Of a stretch of DNA of 64,000 bases, positions 35,106-44,311 are shown piece after piece. The DNA is from Aulosira sp. FACHB-615 (GTDB lineage: Bacteria; Cyanobacteriota; Cyanobacteriia; Cyanobacteriales; Nostocaceae). The notes below the pieces were generated by a model. The model saw nothing but the letters and a program-made list of their open reading frames with translations. It was not told where the DNA came from and did not search any database. The stretch covers positions 1-64,000 of the forward strand of contig NZ_JACJSE010000034.1 in NCBI RefSeq assembly GCF_014698045.1, read 5' to 3'. The first letter of the stretch is position 1; every line of letters begins with the position of its first letter. The position numbers were made by a program, and so were the translations under genes.

Positions 35106-35765
35106 CTATTGCCAGAGTTTATTGAGGGAAGATTGGTTGAGCCAGGAAATAAATAGCGATCGCTCGCCTTCTGCCATATCCTGTAACCTATCGGCTACTT
35201 TATTGGCAAAGTTGGCATTACCAAAATAAGTTTTCCCTAGCTTGTGCAGTTCCTGTAAAAACGTAGTTACATGATTTTCTTGCCAAGCTGGAAGTTTGGT
35301 ATCTTCTAAGGGATCTATGGTGACTAAATGCTTAACAGATTCGGGGGAAGAAGCTTCAGGAAATTTCTGCTGTCTAAAAACTTCCCCCATATCTTTTTCA
35401 AATAATGTTAATTGACGAGCGCCTAAAAACTCTTCAATATCTAGATGCACCGCTTGTAATAGCAAGATACTAGCTTGAATCAGTATGTCTGTCTTACCAT
35501 GACCACCAGTATCACTATCTAGCTGTTCTAAGCGGATTTTACCCCAGATGCTAAAACGATCTGGCTCTTCTAGTAAGACACAAGCTTTACCGCGATTATC
35601 TGTCAAATCTCTCCACAAGGCGCGAGCTTCTTCTTCTTGATTAGCTTTAAACAAACTAATCAACCGAAAGGTTTGCCCCTGATAATGGAGGATCGGCACT
35701 TGCTGATCCCTTTTTGGGTGCTGAATGCTTGATATTTCAACATCCTGCCGTTTGAGAATAAACAT
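35106..35765 (-). CDS. Conserved cyanobacterial protein (Npun_F0813-like)
   Basis: The 219-residue soluble protein starts MFILKRQDVEISSIQHPKRD and has a beta-rich N-terminal half and helical C-terminal half. I recall very similar cyanobacterial proteins under the family name Npun_F0813, of unknown function. No catalytic motif, signal peptide or membrane segment is visible. It is monocistronic by position. Confidence 0.7.
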   Translation of the reverse strand: MFILKRQDVEISSIQHPKRDQQVPILHYQGQTFRLISLFKANQEEEARALWRDLTDNRGKACVLLEEPDRFSIWGKIRLEQLDSDTGGHGKTDILIQASILLLQAVHLDIEEFLGARQLTLFEKDMGEVFRQQKFPEASSPESVKHLVTIDPLEDTKLPAWQENHVTTFLQELHKLGKTYFGNANFANKVADRLQDMAEGERSLFISWLNQSSLNKLWQ

Positions 35766-36100
35766 GGCACGCTAAAATCACTCCTCACAGGGGCTTTGTG
35801 GATATGCGATCTATAATCTGATTTAGTAACATCGCCAAGAGTGCGATTACTTAGTATGTGTTTCAGGTCAGTGGCGCGATCGCTCTTTAGCCACCCTAGT
35901 GTAAGCTACCCAAAGGATATCTCCACTAAAATGCAAATAACTCGCCTTGACCACTCAATATAGCTAATCAATAACTGATTTGCTTTGTTCGACTAGCATC
36001 TTAGCCTTGCTATCGCAAATCTGCAATTTTTGATTGCTTCTTAGGGGCAATAACGATATAATTATATTGATGGCTCTCATAAAAGCCACTACTTTGTCTT
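35766..36100. other. Intergenic region before tRNA-Arg
   Basis: This 335-bp spacer contains a HIP1 octamer (near 35877) and a degenerate palindromic repeat at 35891-35925. The tRNA promoter should lie in the last 60 bases. I see no gene. Confidence 0.45.
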
Positions 36101-36173
36101 GGGCGCGTAGCTCAGTGGATAGAGCAATTGCCTTCTAAGCAATCGGCCGCAGGTTCGAGCCCTGCCGCGCTCG
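36101..36173 (+). tRNA. tRNA-Arg (anticodon TCT)
   Basis: The 73-base sequence folds as a complete cloverleaf. The acceptor stem GGGCGCG pairs with CGCGCTC (36166-36172) with one G-U pair, and the discriminator base is G36173. The D-arm contains AGCTCAGTGGATAGAGC. The anticodon stem is ATTGC/GCAAT with loop CTTCTAA, giving anticodon TCT. The T-arm is GCAGG-TTCGAGC-CCTGC. It reads AGA codons. The 3' CCA is not encoded. Confidence 0.96.
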
Positions 36174-36669
36174 TTTAAATTTAAATACCAAATGTTAAGT
36201 TAAGTTATTACTCAGAGTTAAAATTACTGGGGTATTTCCGCTTCAGTGTCAAAAGCTGATGTTGATTTCACCAACAAAAACTGCTACGAATTATCCCAAG
36301 ATGCTCTTTCTTTCATCTCTCTTTGGGTAGAGTTTATTCATAGCTCAAAGTGAAGGTACTAAATTTAGAGAGTTGATACATTCATTTAAAATATCAAACA
36401 AAATTATTTAGGAAAACAGAGTACAGAGGTCAGGATAGAACTCATATCAGTAATTGAGGTAAGGCTACTTTCCTACTCTATAAATACACAAGTAAATTAG
36501 GAAATTAACCAGGATTTCTCTATTTAGGATTCATCTCTGGTTACCATCGCTGCGACTTCTTAAATTAGTCGGGAGATGATTTGTCCAGTGACTTATATGC
36601 AAGTAGATTTACTGAGGTTTTACAGATTTAATCATTATTAATATATATGTAATCTTCAGGGTATTAAAA
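36174..36669. other. Intergenic region, no gene seen
   Basis: This 496-bp AT-rich region between the tRNA and the dynamin-like gene shows no convincing open frame, repeat or RNA. Its right end must carry the promoter of the dynamin-like gene; no AGGAGG is present, although AGGGT lies at 36658-36662. Confidence 0.45.
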
Positions 36670-39135
36670 ATGACTAGCCTGCCGATTCAATGTGCAAATT
36701 TAAAAGAGCAAGTTGAATTAATCTTACAACTTTTCCAGCAAGAACCTGCTTTACGTTCTCAGGATATCACACCTGTACAAACTTCTTTAGGCAAGGCTAT
36801 TTCTCCCAAGTTTGAAATTGTGTTTGCGGGTGCGTTTAGTGCAGGTAAATCTATGCTAATTAATGCCCTCCTGGAAAGAGAATTACTGTATAGTGCAGAA
36901 GGTCACGCCACAGGGACAGAATGCAAAATTGAATATGCAGAACTAGATAAAGAAAGAGTCGTACTAACTTTTTTAAGTGAATCGGAAATTAGAGAACAAG
37001 CCAGTTATTTATGTCAGCAAATAGGATTTACAACCGCAGTAAATATCAATCAAGCTGAAGTAATTAATTTGCTCAATCAAGGCTGTGACTTAATTCTACA
37101 ACAGGAAGGTGGCGAAAGTCGTTCGGAACGTGCAAAACAAGCTAAGGCATTAATTTTATTGTTAGCAGGTTATGAAGCGAACCGTGAGCATATTCATACA
37201 GTTAACAATGCGACTTATTCAATGGAAACATTTAATTTTTCCAATTTAAAAGAAGCTGCTGGATATGCAAGACGCGGAAGTAATAGTGCTGTTTTAAAGC
37301 GAATTGAATATTATTGCAATCATCCTTTGCTGGAAGATGGCAACGTTATTATTGATACACCAGGAATTGATGCACCTGTAGAAAAGGATGCACAGTTAAC
37401 TTACGCTAAAATTCAACATCCCGATACTTCAGCAGTGGTATGCGTGCTGAAACCTGCATCGGCTGGTGACATGACAAAAGAAGAAACGCTGCTTTTAGAA
37501 ACAATGCGGGGAAATAGCGGAATCCGCGATCGCGTCTTTTATGTGTTCAACCGCATCGACGAAACTTGGTACAATACCCAATTAAGGCAGCGATTGGATG
37601 ATTTAATTAGCAGTCAGTTTCGTGATACTAGCAGAGTTTATAAAACCAGTGGTTTACTTGGTTTTTATGGCAGTCAAATTAAACAGACAAGTATACAGAA
37701 TAGGTTCGGTTTAGATTCTATCTTTGCGGAAAGTGTAAAAGGCTTGAATGGAGAAGAAGAAACACCACAGTTTGTCTACGCATTTAATAACTATTGTGTG
37801 ACTTCTGGTAAGCTTTCCTATACTAATTTTCGCATTTCTCTGAATGGCTTTGAAACTCCCAATCAAAATTATTCGCGGATTTTAGCTGAACAAGGTATAC
37901 CTTTAATTAATCAGCTAATTCTCGATAGTGGTATTGAAGAATTTCGCACAGCTATTACTCGCTATCTCACAGAAGAAAAGCGTCCGATGCTGTTTCAAAA
38001 TCTGGCTGATGATTTGGAAGGTATTTGTATTAAACTGAAAAAAACTTATCAGTCAGTTTACCGAGATTTAGACAGTCAACCAAGAGAAATTGAGGCGATG
38101 AAGTCGCAGGAATTACAGCGACTCAACCAACAACTCCAGGAAATTGGCAAAGATTTTAATCAACATATTATCGCAGAAATCAACCAAGTCATTAATAATG
38201 GTTCTGAAATCTTTGAAGCTGATTTCCGTCAATTACAATCACGGATGATTCGGCGTTTAGATGAATTGCTAGATACCTTTTCTGTGGCTGAGGCTTATCG
38301 CCGTGCAACTCTGAGTCATCTGCGAAATGCAACTGCGCCATTGCTGGCGATTTTAGTCGAGGCATTTTATTATTTATCCAATCAGTTGGAAGATATTTTA
38401 GTTAATTCCTCTGAACAATTAGTTGCTAATTTCTTTCAACGCTTAATTGAGACAATTCGCAAAACCGAATATTATCGTCAGTTATATCGTTTATTGGGGA
38501 ATGATGGTGGGATTGAACAAAACATCAAAGCCATCGAAAAACAGGTAACATTAGCTTTAGTAAGTGCTGCTAGTGTAGAATGCGATCGCTTCGTGCGCGA
38601 AAGTCCGAGATTTTATGATGAAGGCACTTTTTCTATCTATCAATTTCGTCAAACTTTGCAGCAAACATCCCAAAGTTATGACTGTGAAAGTATGATTGAA
38701 GCTGAACCAGCAATTCGGCAATTGTTAAAGTTAGATTTTGAACCAAAAGTTTCCTATACCATTCGGACATCTTTCCGCCAAACTATCAATCAAATTCTAA
38801 AAACCCAATTGTTACCAATGGCGGAACAACAAGCCGATGATATTCTCCAACAATATCCCCAAGCGCGTGTTTATTTAGAACAGACTTTACAACACGAAGC
38901 CGAAGAGAAAATTTTGCAGAATCGCCGCTTGCTAAGTGCTGTGGAACAAAAAATAGAAAGTTATAACACAGCAGTATCGGGAATGAATAGTTGTTTACAA
39001 GCAATGCAGTTATATGACTATTTATTGCCAGTAATTAATCTAAATGAATTAGATGCTGTGGAAAAGATTGCTGCAAGTAATGGTGTAGTAATTTCTGATG
39101 GTTTGTTGGATGGGATGGTGCAAATTCAAGATTGA
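36670..39135 (+). CDS. Dynamin-like GTPase
   Basis: The 821-residue protein has a dynamin-type GTPase domain: G1 GAFSAGKS (54-61), a G2 threonine region near GHATGTECKI (78-87), G3 DTPG (229-232) and G4 NRID (294-297). The rest is long helix with coiled-coil character and a hydrophobic patch near 555-580 (TAPLLAILVEAFYYLSNQL) that could act as the paddle for membrane insertion. Bacterial dynamins remodel or protect membranes. It is longer than the roughly 690-residue dynamin known from Nostoc punctiforme. A hairpin terminator and a KGK gene follow. Confidence 0.85.
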   Translation: MTSLPIQCANLKEQVELILQLFQQEPALRSQDITPVQTSLGKAISPKFEIVFAGAFSAGKSMLINALLERELLYSAEGHATGTECKIEYAELDKERVVLTFLSESEIREQASYLCQQIGFTTAVNINQAEVINLLNQGCDLILQQEGGESRSERAKQAKALILLLAGYEANREHIHTVNNATYSMETFNFSNLKEAAGYARRGSNSAVLKRIEYYCNHPLLEDGNVIIDTPGIDAPVEKDAQLTYAKIQHPDTSAVVCVLKPASAGDMTKEETLLLETMRGNSGIRDRVFYVFNRIDETWYNTQLRQRLDDLISSQFRDTSRVYKTSGLLGFYGSQIKQTSIQNRFGLDSIFAESVKGLNGEEETPQFVYAFNNYCVTSGKLSYTNFRISLNGFETPNQNYSRILAEQGIPLINQLILDSGIEEFRTAITRYLTEEKRPMLFQNLADDLEGICIKLKKTYQSVYRDLDSQPREIEAMKSQELQRLNQQLQEIGKDFNQHIIAEINQVINNGSEIFEADFRQLQSRMIRRLDELLDTFSVAEAYRRATLSHLRNATAPLLAILVEAFYYLSNQLEDILVNSSEQLVANFFQRLIETIRKTEYYRQLYRLLGNDGGIEQNIKAIEKQVTLALVSAASVECDRFVRESPRFYDEGTFSIYQFRQTLQQTSQSYDCESMIEAEPAIRQLLKLDFEPKVSYTIRTSFRQTINQILKTQLLPMAEQQADDILQQYPQARVYLEQTLQHEAEEKILQNRRLLSAVEQKIESYNTAVSGMNSCLQAMQLYDYLLPVINLNELDAVEKIAASNGVVISDGLLDGMVQIQD

Positions 39136-39200
39136 TTAACCACAGATAAAAGTAAGGTAAAGCCTGAGATATTTGCTGCCTAATTTATTGGTGAATCAGA

Positions 39201-39233
39201 AGATACCTGACTTATTTGAGAAGTTGGGTATCT
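39201..39233 (+). terminator. Hairpin after dynamin-like gene
   Basis: AGATACCTGACTT (39201-39213) pairs with AAGTTGGGTATCT (39221-39233), with one G-T pair and loop ATTTGAG. No long T-tail follows. It is a member of the hairpin family seen at 25508 and may only attenuate transcription into the KGK gene. Confidence 0.5.
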
Positions 39234-39275
39234 GTGGCTATCGAGGTGATGATTAATTTTTAACTAGAGGTTGAT

Positions 39276-39653
39276 ATGGAAGATATATTCAAATCTATAG
39301 AATGTAATGATGATGACGTTGTAGAAATTAAAGATAACACTTATAAAATTAGCAAGATTAAGTCTGGAGTAAGTCAATCATCTAATGAGGATTTATCATA
39401 CAGATTGCAACAACAATTAAATAGCAGAAGCATTTATTTTCCATCAGGTGATTATTTCTCTGATGAAGGGATAGACTGCAAAATCCTAACATTAGGTTCT
39501 CAAAACTGGAAAAATGGCAAAATAAAATTTAAACTCAGCATTGAGTTTTGTATTGAAGAGGATGTAGAAATAAATAACAGTCAAGATTTAGATATTACTG
39601 AAGTAGAATCATCACTGGATAAATTACGACGTAGGCTTCAGGAGGAAAGTTGA
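39276..39653 (+). CDS. KGK-domain protein
   Basis: The 125-residue protein matches the cyanobacterial KGK family: an N-terminal DDDVVEIKDNTYKISKI segment and the later block SQNWKNGKIKFKLSIEFCIE, which carries the (K)GK signature. The function is unknown. It lies 140 bases after the dynamin-like gene on the same strand. AACTAGAGG lies about 6 bases before the ATG. Confidence 0.7.
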   Translation: MEDIFKSIECNDDDVVEIKDNTYKISKIKSGVSQSSNEDLSYRLQQQLNSRSIYFPSGDYFSDEGIDCKILTLGSQNWKNGKIKFKLSIEFCIEEDVEINNSQDLDITEVESSLDKLRRRLQEES

Positions 39654-39959
39654 GGAATGAAAAAATGGCGTTGCATAAATGCGGGATGAAATCATAAAAT
39701 TCTACTTTTAAAACTCTTGCTCTTTGCGCCTTTGCATGAGACAAAAATCATCCCCGTAATCAGCAACGCCAAAAAAATATATATAGCCATCCCATCAGAG
39801 TTGTGAAAAAGTATTCTTTTTAACGAACCGCAAAGGACGCAAAGGACACAAAGAAGAAGAAGAAAGAGAGTTTTATAAATGATGTAGGATTGCTATATAT
39901 ACCCAGCTTTCTATCTGAAGAGAAGTATTCTTCCTACTTCTAGCCTACACAAATTGAGT
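39654..39959. other. Intergenic region with dispersed repeats
   Basis: The spacer contains the 25-bp repeat at 39666-39690 (inverse of 2336-2360), a CTTTGCGCCTTTGC tract, a GGACGCAAAGGACACAAAG tract near 39833-39851 and part of the TAGGATTGCTATA repeat near 39886. I see no gene. Confidence 0.55.
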
Positions 39960-40568
39960 TCATTTTTGATTTTGAGGCCAGCGCCAATTATAGCGGTTCC
40001 AATCATAAATGCCTTGAATTTGAAATTCGGAACCGTTATAAAAGCGAATAATGCAATTTATAGAAGAGTTGTTATTATTGCTGATTTCATCGATGTAAAC
40101 TACAGTGCAGAGAAACCATTCTCGTGGACAAGGGCCATTGTCTTGCACCCATTCCCAGAGGGCGTTGGAAACTTCGATGCGATCGCCTACTCTTAACTTG
40201 AGTGCATCTTCAAAATCAGCATATTTATCAAAATGATAGGACTCGACTCGATTCAACCATTGCAAACCATAGCGTTCGCGGATGAATTGGACTGCGCCTG
40301 AGTTTTGGTTATGCAGCCAATCATTGAGTAATTGCACTTTCCAGGTGCGGTTTTGTTGTTCTTCTGTTTTGACAAATTTTAAAAATGCTAACAGTTCTTC
40401 GGAATCTAATTCGTCTAAAGGGTTCGCAATATCGGATGTGGAATCTTGAGGAATTTGCTTGACTACTTGCAGTAATATCTGTTTCTGCGTCTCAGAGAGA
40501 GGACAGCTGGCTACATCACAACGCTTAAAGGCTGTTTGCAATGCTGTTTTAATCTCATCTGGGTTCAT
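39960..40568 (-). CDS. Conserved cyanobacterial protein, unknown
   Basis: The 202-residue protein has a helical N-terminal half (IKTALQTAFKRCDVASCPLS, LLAFLKFVKTEEQQ) and a Trp/Tyr-rich beta half, with LRVGDRIEVSNALWEWVQ, EWFLCTVVYIDE and a terminal YDWNRYNWRWPQ. The second half resembles a small beta-barrel of the SH3 or Tudor type, but this is a guess. No partner gene is evident. Confidence 0.65.
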   Translation of the reverse strand: MNPDEIKTALQTAFKRCDVASCPLSETQKQILLQVVKQIPQDSTSDIANPLDELDSEELLAFLKFVKTEEQQNRTWKVQLLNDWLHNQNSGAVQFIRERYGLQWLNRVESYHFDKYADFEDALKLRVGDRIEVSNALWEWVQDNGPCPREWFLCTVVYIDEISNNNNSSINCIIRFYNGSEFQIQGIYDWNRYNWRWPQNQK

Positions 40569-40716
40569 AGGTCGTCAAGAGCAACTTAGAGGTTATGTCT
40601 CTAATTATTACAAAATCCCTAGTTAGACGGTGAACGGCAATAGTATTATTTCCTATTGCCTATTTAATTAAGAATTTTCTCATAACAGAGATGCGATCGC
40701 TCAAAATTAATTTTAA

Positions 40717-41370
40717 TTAATTAGTTTGCAAAGCTTTGTTCGCCACCTCAATGACTTCTTTGGCTGCTTTCTCTTTACGTTCACTGTAGCGATCAGTGAG
40801 ATAATCTACTTTGTCTCGTAACAACAAAGTAAACTTATAAAGTTCTTCCATCACATCCACAACGCGATCGCGGTAGGGTGAATCTTTCATAGTGCCGTCT
40901 TCGTTAAACTCTTGATATGCTTTCGCCACTGATGATTGATTGGGAATCGTAAACATCCGCATCCATCGCCCCAAAATTCTTAATGTATTCACGGCGTTGA
41001 ACGATTGGGAACCACCACTTACCTGCATTACAGCCAAAGTTCTACCTTGGGTTGGACGAACTGCACCTATATTCAGAGGAATCCAATCAATTTGGTTTTT
41101 CATAATCCCAGAAATCTGACCGTGTAACTCTGGACTAGACCAAACTTGCCCTTCTGACCATAAACTTAATTCACGCAATTCCTGAACCTTGGGATGGGTG
41201 TCAGGGACGCTACCGTAAATTGGGAGTTCTCTGGGGTCGAAGAACTTCACCTCAGCACCAAATTCTGTAATGATGCGGGCGGCTTCTTCGGCTAACAGGC
41301 GACTGTAAGAGCGATCGCGCAAAGAACCATATAAAAATAAAATTCTGGGGGGATGGTCGAATGTTGTCAT
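40717..41370 (-). CDS. arsH: ArsH-type NADPH-dependent FMN reductase
   Basis: The 217-residue flavoprotein matches ArsH: it begins with ILFLYGSLRDRSYSRLLAEE (the FMN phosphate-binding loop GSLRxxSxS) and contains SPELHGQISGIMKNQIDWIP and the NADPH/FMN site GRTLAVMQVSGGSQSF. ArsH oxidises trivalent organoarsenicals and reduces quinones or metals. It is the last gene of the arsenic operon, 17 bases after arsC. Confidence 0.93.
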   Translation of the reverse strand: MTTFDHPPRILFLYGSLRDRSYSRLLAEEAARIITEFGAEVKFFDPRELPIYGSVPDTHPKVQELRELSLWSEGQVWSSPELHGQISGIMKNQIDWIPLNIGAVRPTQGRTLAVMQVSGGSQSFNAVNTLRILGRWMRMFTIPNQSSVAKAYQEFNEDGTMKDSPYRDRVVDVMEELYKFTLLLRDKVDYLTDRYSERKEKAAKEVIEVANKALQTN

Positions 41371-41387
41371 GATGGAAATAAATAAGT

Positions 41388-41786
41388 TTATGCTTGATTT
41401 ACCGATGCGATTAATTGCGCTACCCGTTCTTTAATTTCATCGCGCACTCTCGGAAAAATCTCAGGTTGTTCAGCCGGATCATCCAATTGCCAATCTTCAA
41501 ATACTTCGCGCACTACCCACTCCGGCGGTAAATTCACACCACAACCACACAGAGAAATCACCACATCAAAATCTTCGGCTTGAAAATCACTTAGGGGTTT
41601 GGAATGCTGATCAGTAATATCAATCCCAATTTCTTGCATCACTGCGATCGCTTCTGGCCTTACCTGACTCGCCTCTAATCCCGAACTAGTCACAGCAATT
41701 TTTCCCTTACCCAAGGTTTTAGCAAAACCTTCCGCCATTTGTGAACGGGCAGAATTTTTTTTACACACAAACATGACACGTTTCAT
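41388..41786 (-). CDS. arsC: Arsenate reductase (low-molecular-weight phosphatase type)
   Basis: The 132-residue enzyme reduces arsenate to arsenite. It begins MKRVMFVCKKNSARSQMAEG, where C-x5-R (CKKNSAR) is the phosphatase-like P-loop with the nucleophilic cysteine. Later cysteines occur in VISLCGCGVNLPPEWV. ATG 41786 is the natural start; the longer open frame begins at a TTG inside the acr3 gene. It lies 35 bases after acr3. Confidence 0.92.
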   Translation of the reverse strand: MKRVMFVCKKNSARSQMAEGFAKTLGKGKIAVTSSGLEASQVRPEAIAVMQEIGIDITDQHSKPLSDFQAEDFDVVISLCGCGVNLPPEWVVREVFEDWQLDDPAEQPEIFPRVRDEIKERVAQLIASVNQA

Positions 41787-41821
41787 AGATAACCCCTGTT
41801 TTTTATTCCTGATAGTTGTGA

Positions 41822-42973
41822 TTATTTGCAATCCCCAAAACAACGCGGATCTAGCAAGGTTGCTTTCTCCGGTTCTCTCGGAAACCAACTTGCTGTGCGT
41901 TTACAAACTTCAACCAGCATTAACATGACTGGCACTTCAATTAAAACCCCTACCACCGTAGCCAGTGCAGCACCAGAACTTAAGCCAAATAAAATCACAG
42001 CCGTGGCGATCGCTACTTCAAAATGATTACTCGCGCCAATTAATGCTGCTGGTGCAGCATCTTCGTAAGCTAAATTCAGCTTTAATGCTGCTACATAACT
42101 AATCAAGAAAATGAAATTAGTTTGAATAAACAATGGTACAGCAATTAACAAAATATGCAAGGGATTATTCACAATTAATTCACCCTTGAAGGCAAACAGC
42201 AGTACCAAAGTTAATAACAAAGCCGTAATCGCCACGGGAGTCAAATAGTTGAGAAATCGTCTTTCAAACCACTCTTTACCTTTATATTTAAAAATCCAGT
42301 AACGGCTGTACATTCCTGCTATTAGCGGCAAACCAACGTAAATTAGTACCGACAAAACAATAGTTTCCCAAGGTACAGTTAAATTATTCGCCGCTAGTAA
42401 CCATCTACCCAAAGGCGCATATAAAAATAGCATAGCCAAAGAGTTTACAGCCACCATAATTAAGGTGTGTCCTTGGTTGCCGTAAGAAAGATATCCCCAC
42501 ATCAGCACCATTGCTGTACAAGGTGCAATTCCTAATAAAATTGTGCCGGCAATGTAAGAATTAGCCAGTGCAACTTCACCACCGCGAATCATTTCACTTC
42601 CGACAATCAAAGGACGAAATAACCATCCTAAAAAAAACTGAGCAAAGACCACCATTGTGAATGGTTTAATCAACCAATTCACTACCAAGGTGAGAATTAC
42701 CGGTTTTGGGGCGCGGATAGCATTTGTAGCTTGGGTGAAGTCAATCTTCACCATGATGGGATACATCATGAAAAACAAACAGACAGCAATGGGAATCGAC
42801 ACTTGATATACACTCATTGCGTCCAGTGCTACCGCCACTCCTGGAAATAATCGACCCAGAACAATTCCGCCAAAGATACATAAAAATACCCAAACAGTGA
42901 GGTACTTTTCAAAAAAGCTGAGATTGCTTCCTGCTTGTATCCGAGTGGGACTAGCTTGTGAATTATGAGCCAT
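41822..42973 (-). CDS. acr3: ACR3-family arsenite efflux transporter
   Basis: The 383-residue protein has ten hydrophobic helices and the ACR3 signatures, including the conserved cysteine motif GIAPCTAMVLMW and LNLAYEDAAPAALIGASNHFE. It extrudes arsenite using the proton-motive force. It lies 29 bases after the pstS-like gene and before arsC, in one operon governed by the operators at 44110-44178. Confidence 0.94.
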   Translation of the reverse strand: MAHNSQASPTRIQAGSNLSFFEKYLTVWVFLCIFGGIVLGRLFPGVAVALDAMSVYQVSIPIAVCLFFMMYPIMVKIDFTQATNAIRAPKPVILTLVVNWLIKPFTMVVFAQFFLGWLFRPLIVGSEMIRGGEVALANSYIAGTILLGIAPCTAMVLMWGYLSYGNQGHTLIMVAVNSLAMLFLYAPLGRWLLAANNLTVPWETIVLSVLIYVGLPLIAGMYSRYWIFKYKGKEWFERRFLNYLTPVAITALLLTLVLLFAFKGELIVNNPLHILLIAVPLFIQTNFIFLISYVAALKLNLAYEDAAPAALIGASNHFEVAIATAVILFGLSSGAALATVVGVLIEVPVMLMLVEVCKRTASWFPREPEKATLLDPRCFGDCK

Positions 42974-43002
42974 TAAAGTACACCTAAAATCAAACTTAAT
43001 CG

Positions 43003-44064
43003 CTAAAACTTGGCTTCTTTTCGTAACAATTCACCAATTGTGAGATTCATTTCTGCTTTGCCATCAAATACTGTTCCTACCTTGCTTTGATAAAAGTGAA
43101 CAGAATTTATCTGGTAGCCTTCGTCAGGTAAAGGTATATAACCCACAGAAGTTACAGCTTTTGGGGCATTTTTAATGTAAAAGTCTATAAATTCGTACAG
43201 TATTCCCCTTTGTGAGAAAGATTGAGGATTAACGTAAATAAATAATGGTCGAGAAAGTGGTTGATACATTGCTTTCTCTACTGTTTGCCGTGAAGGTGAT
43301 ACAGAGCCACGGCCGCTATCAATAGAAAGAGCTTTTAATTTATCTTGATGTTTTTCGTAATAAGCGTAGCCAAAGTAACCTAACGCATTTGGATCTTTAC
43401 TAATGCCATCTACTAACATTTCATCATTTTCACTGGCTGTATAATCGTTGCGAGAAGCTCTAGCTTTACCAACAATTGCCTCTGTAAAGTAGTCAAAAGT
43501 ACCAGATTTTCCCCCAGCACCATACAAAGTCAAAGGACGATCTGGCCAAGATGCTCGTACTTGGTTCCAGCGAGTAATTTTCCCTTGAGCCGCAGGTTCC
43601 CAAATCTTTTTTAATTCTGCTACTGTGATGTCTTTTGCCCAAGTATTTTGAGGATTTACAGCCACAGTTAAAGCATCAAAAGCTATGGGAAGCTCTATAT
43701 ACCCCACTCCATTATTTTTACAAGCTGTCATCTCTGCTAACAAAATCGGTCGGGACGCATTGCTGATTGCTGTTTCTCCTGCACAAAATTTTTCAAACCC
43801 GCCTGTAGTACCAGAAAATTTGACTTCAATTTGCGCCTTGTTATTAGAGTCTGCTTGAAACTCTTTGGCGATCGCTTGCGTGATAGGATACACCGTACTA
43901 GAACCATCAATTTTAATCGGTATCCCAGTCTTTTTACTATTACTCACTTCTACAGCACTTGGAGACTGCTGACTTTGAGTATTAGAAGTTGATTTATCGG
44001 CACAACTGCTGATTAGAGTCAGCGTTCCCAACACGAGAGCCAATTTCTTAACTTTTGTATTCAT
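43003..44064 (-). CDS. PstS-family phosphate-binding protein of the arsenic operon
   Basis: The 353-residue exported protein has a lipoprotein signal (ALVLGTLTLISSCAD) and the PBP-like phosphate-binding fold: IKIDGSSTVYPITQAIAKEF, FSGTTGGFEKFCAGETAISNASRPI and GAGGKSGTFDYFTEAI. It should bind phosphate (or arsenate) in the periplasm. ATG 44064 has GGAGAGG just upstream; the GTG at 44076 is rejected. As first gene of the arsenic operon, it may improve phosphate uptake against arsenate or bind arsenate itself. Confidence 0.88.
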   Translation of the reverse strand: MNTKVKKLALVLGTLTLISSCADKSTSNTQSQQSPSAVEVSNSKKTGIPIKIDGSSTVYPITQAIAKEFQADSNNKAQIEVKFSGTTGGFEKFCAGETAISNASRPILLAEMTACKNNGVGYIELPIAFDALTVAVNPQNTWAKDITVAELKKIWEPAAQGKITRWNQVRASWPDRPLTLYGAGGKSGTFDYFTEAIVGKARASRNDYTASENDEMLVDGISKDPNALGYFGYAYYEKHQDKLKALSIDSGRGSVSPSRQTVEKAMYQPLSRPLFIYVNPQSFSQRGILYEFIDFYIKNAPKAVTSVGYIPLPDEGYQINSVHFYQSKVGTVFDGKAEMNLTIGELLRKEAKF

Positions 44065-44109
44065 CGACCTCTCCACCGCGTGTTGTCGCTAAGGTTGTCT
44101 ATTCCTCAT

Positions 44110-44125
44110 ATCAAATTTTCTTGAT
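44110..44125. promoter_or_regulatory. ArsR-type operator ATCAA-N6-TTGAT, proximal
   Basis: ATCAA (44110-44114) and TTGAT (44121-44125) are separated by six bases. This is the half-site pattern described for the cyanobacterial ArsR repressor. It lies 46 bases before the start of the first arsenic-operon gene. No arsR gene is in the window. Confidence 0.75.
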
Positions 44126-44162
44126 GTATAAGGTGGATGTCAACTAAAGAATACAAAAATTC

Positions 44163-44178
44163 ATCAAAAAAACTTGAT
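44163..44178. promoter_or_regulatory. ArsR-type operator ATCAA-N6-TTGAT, distal
   Basis: ATCAA (44163-44167) and TTGAT (44174-44178) are separated by six A/C bases. The centre is 53 bases from the proximal copy, about five helical turns, so both can face the same side of the DNA. Confidence 0.75.
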
Positions 44179-44311
44179 GGATACTCCGCAGAATTTAAAG
44201 TCTGCAATCTCTTGGTTGCGAAATTCAGGTAAGCTGAGGTTAAAAATAGTGCTGAATGCCGAGTTTTTCAGCACTAAGTTCGCTTAGAGTAATTAATTAC
44301 CTGTGTGAAAT

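Noticed and set aside
41787..41888. N-terminal extension of arsC into the acr3 gene.
   Set aside because: It begins with TTG inside acr3 and precedes a perfect family N terminus at 41786.
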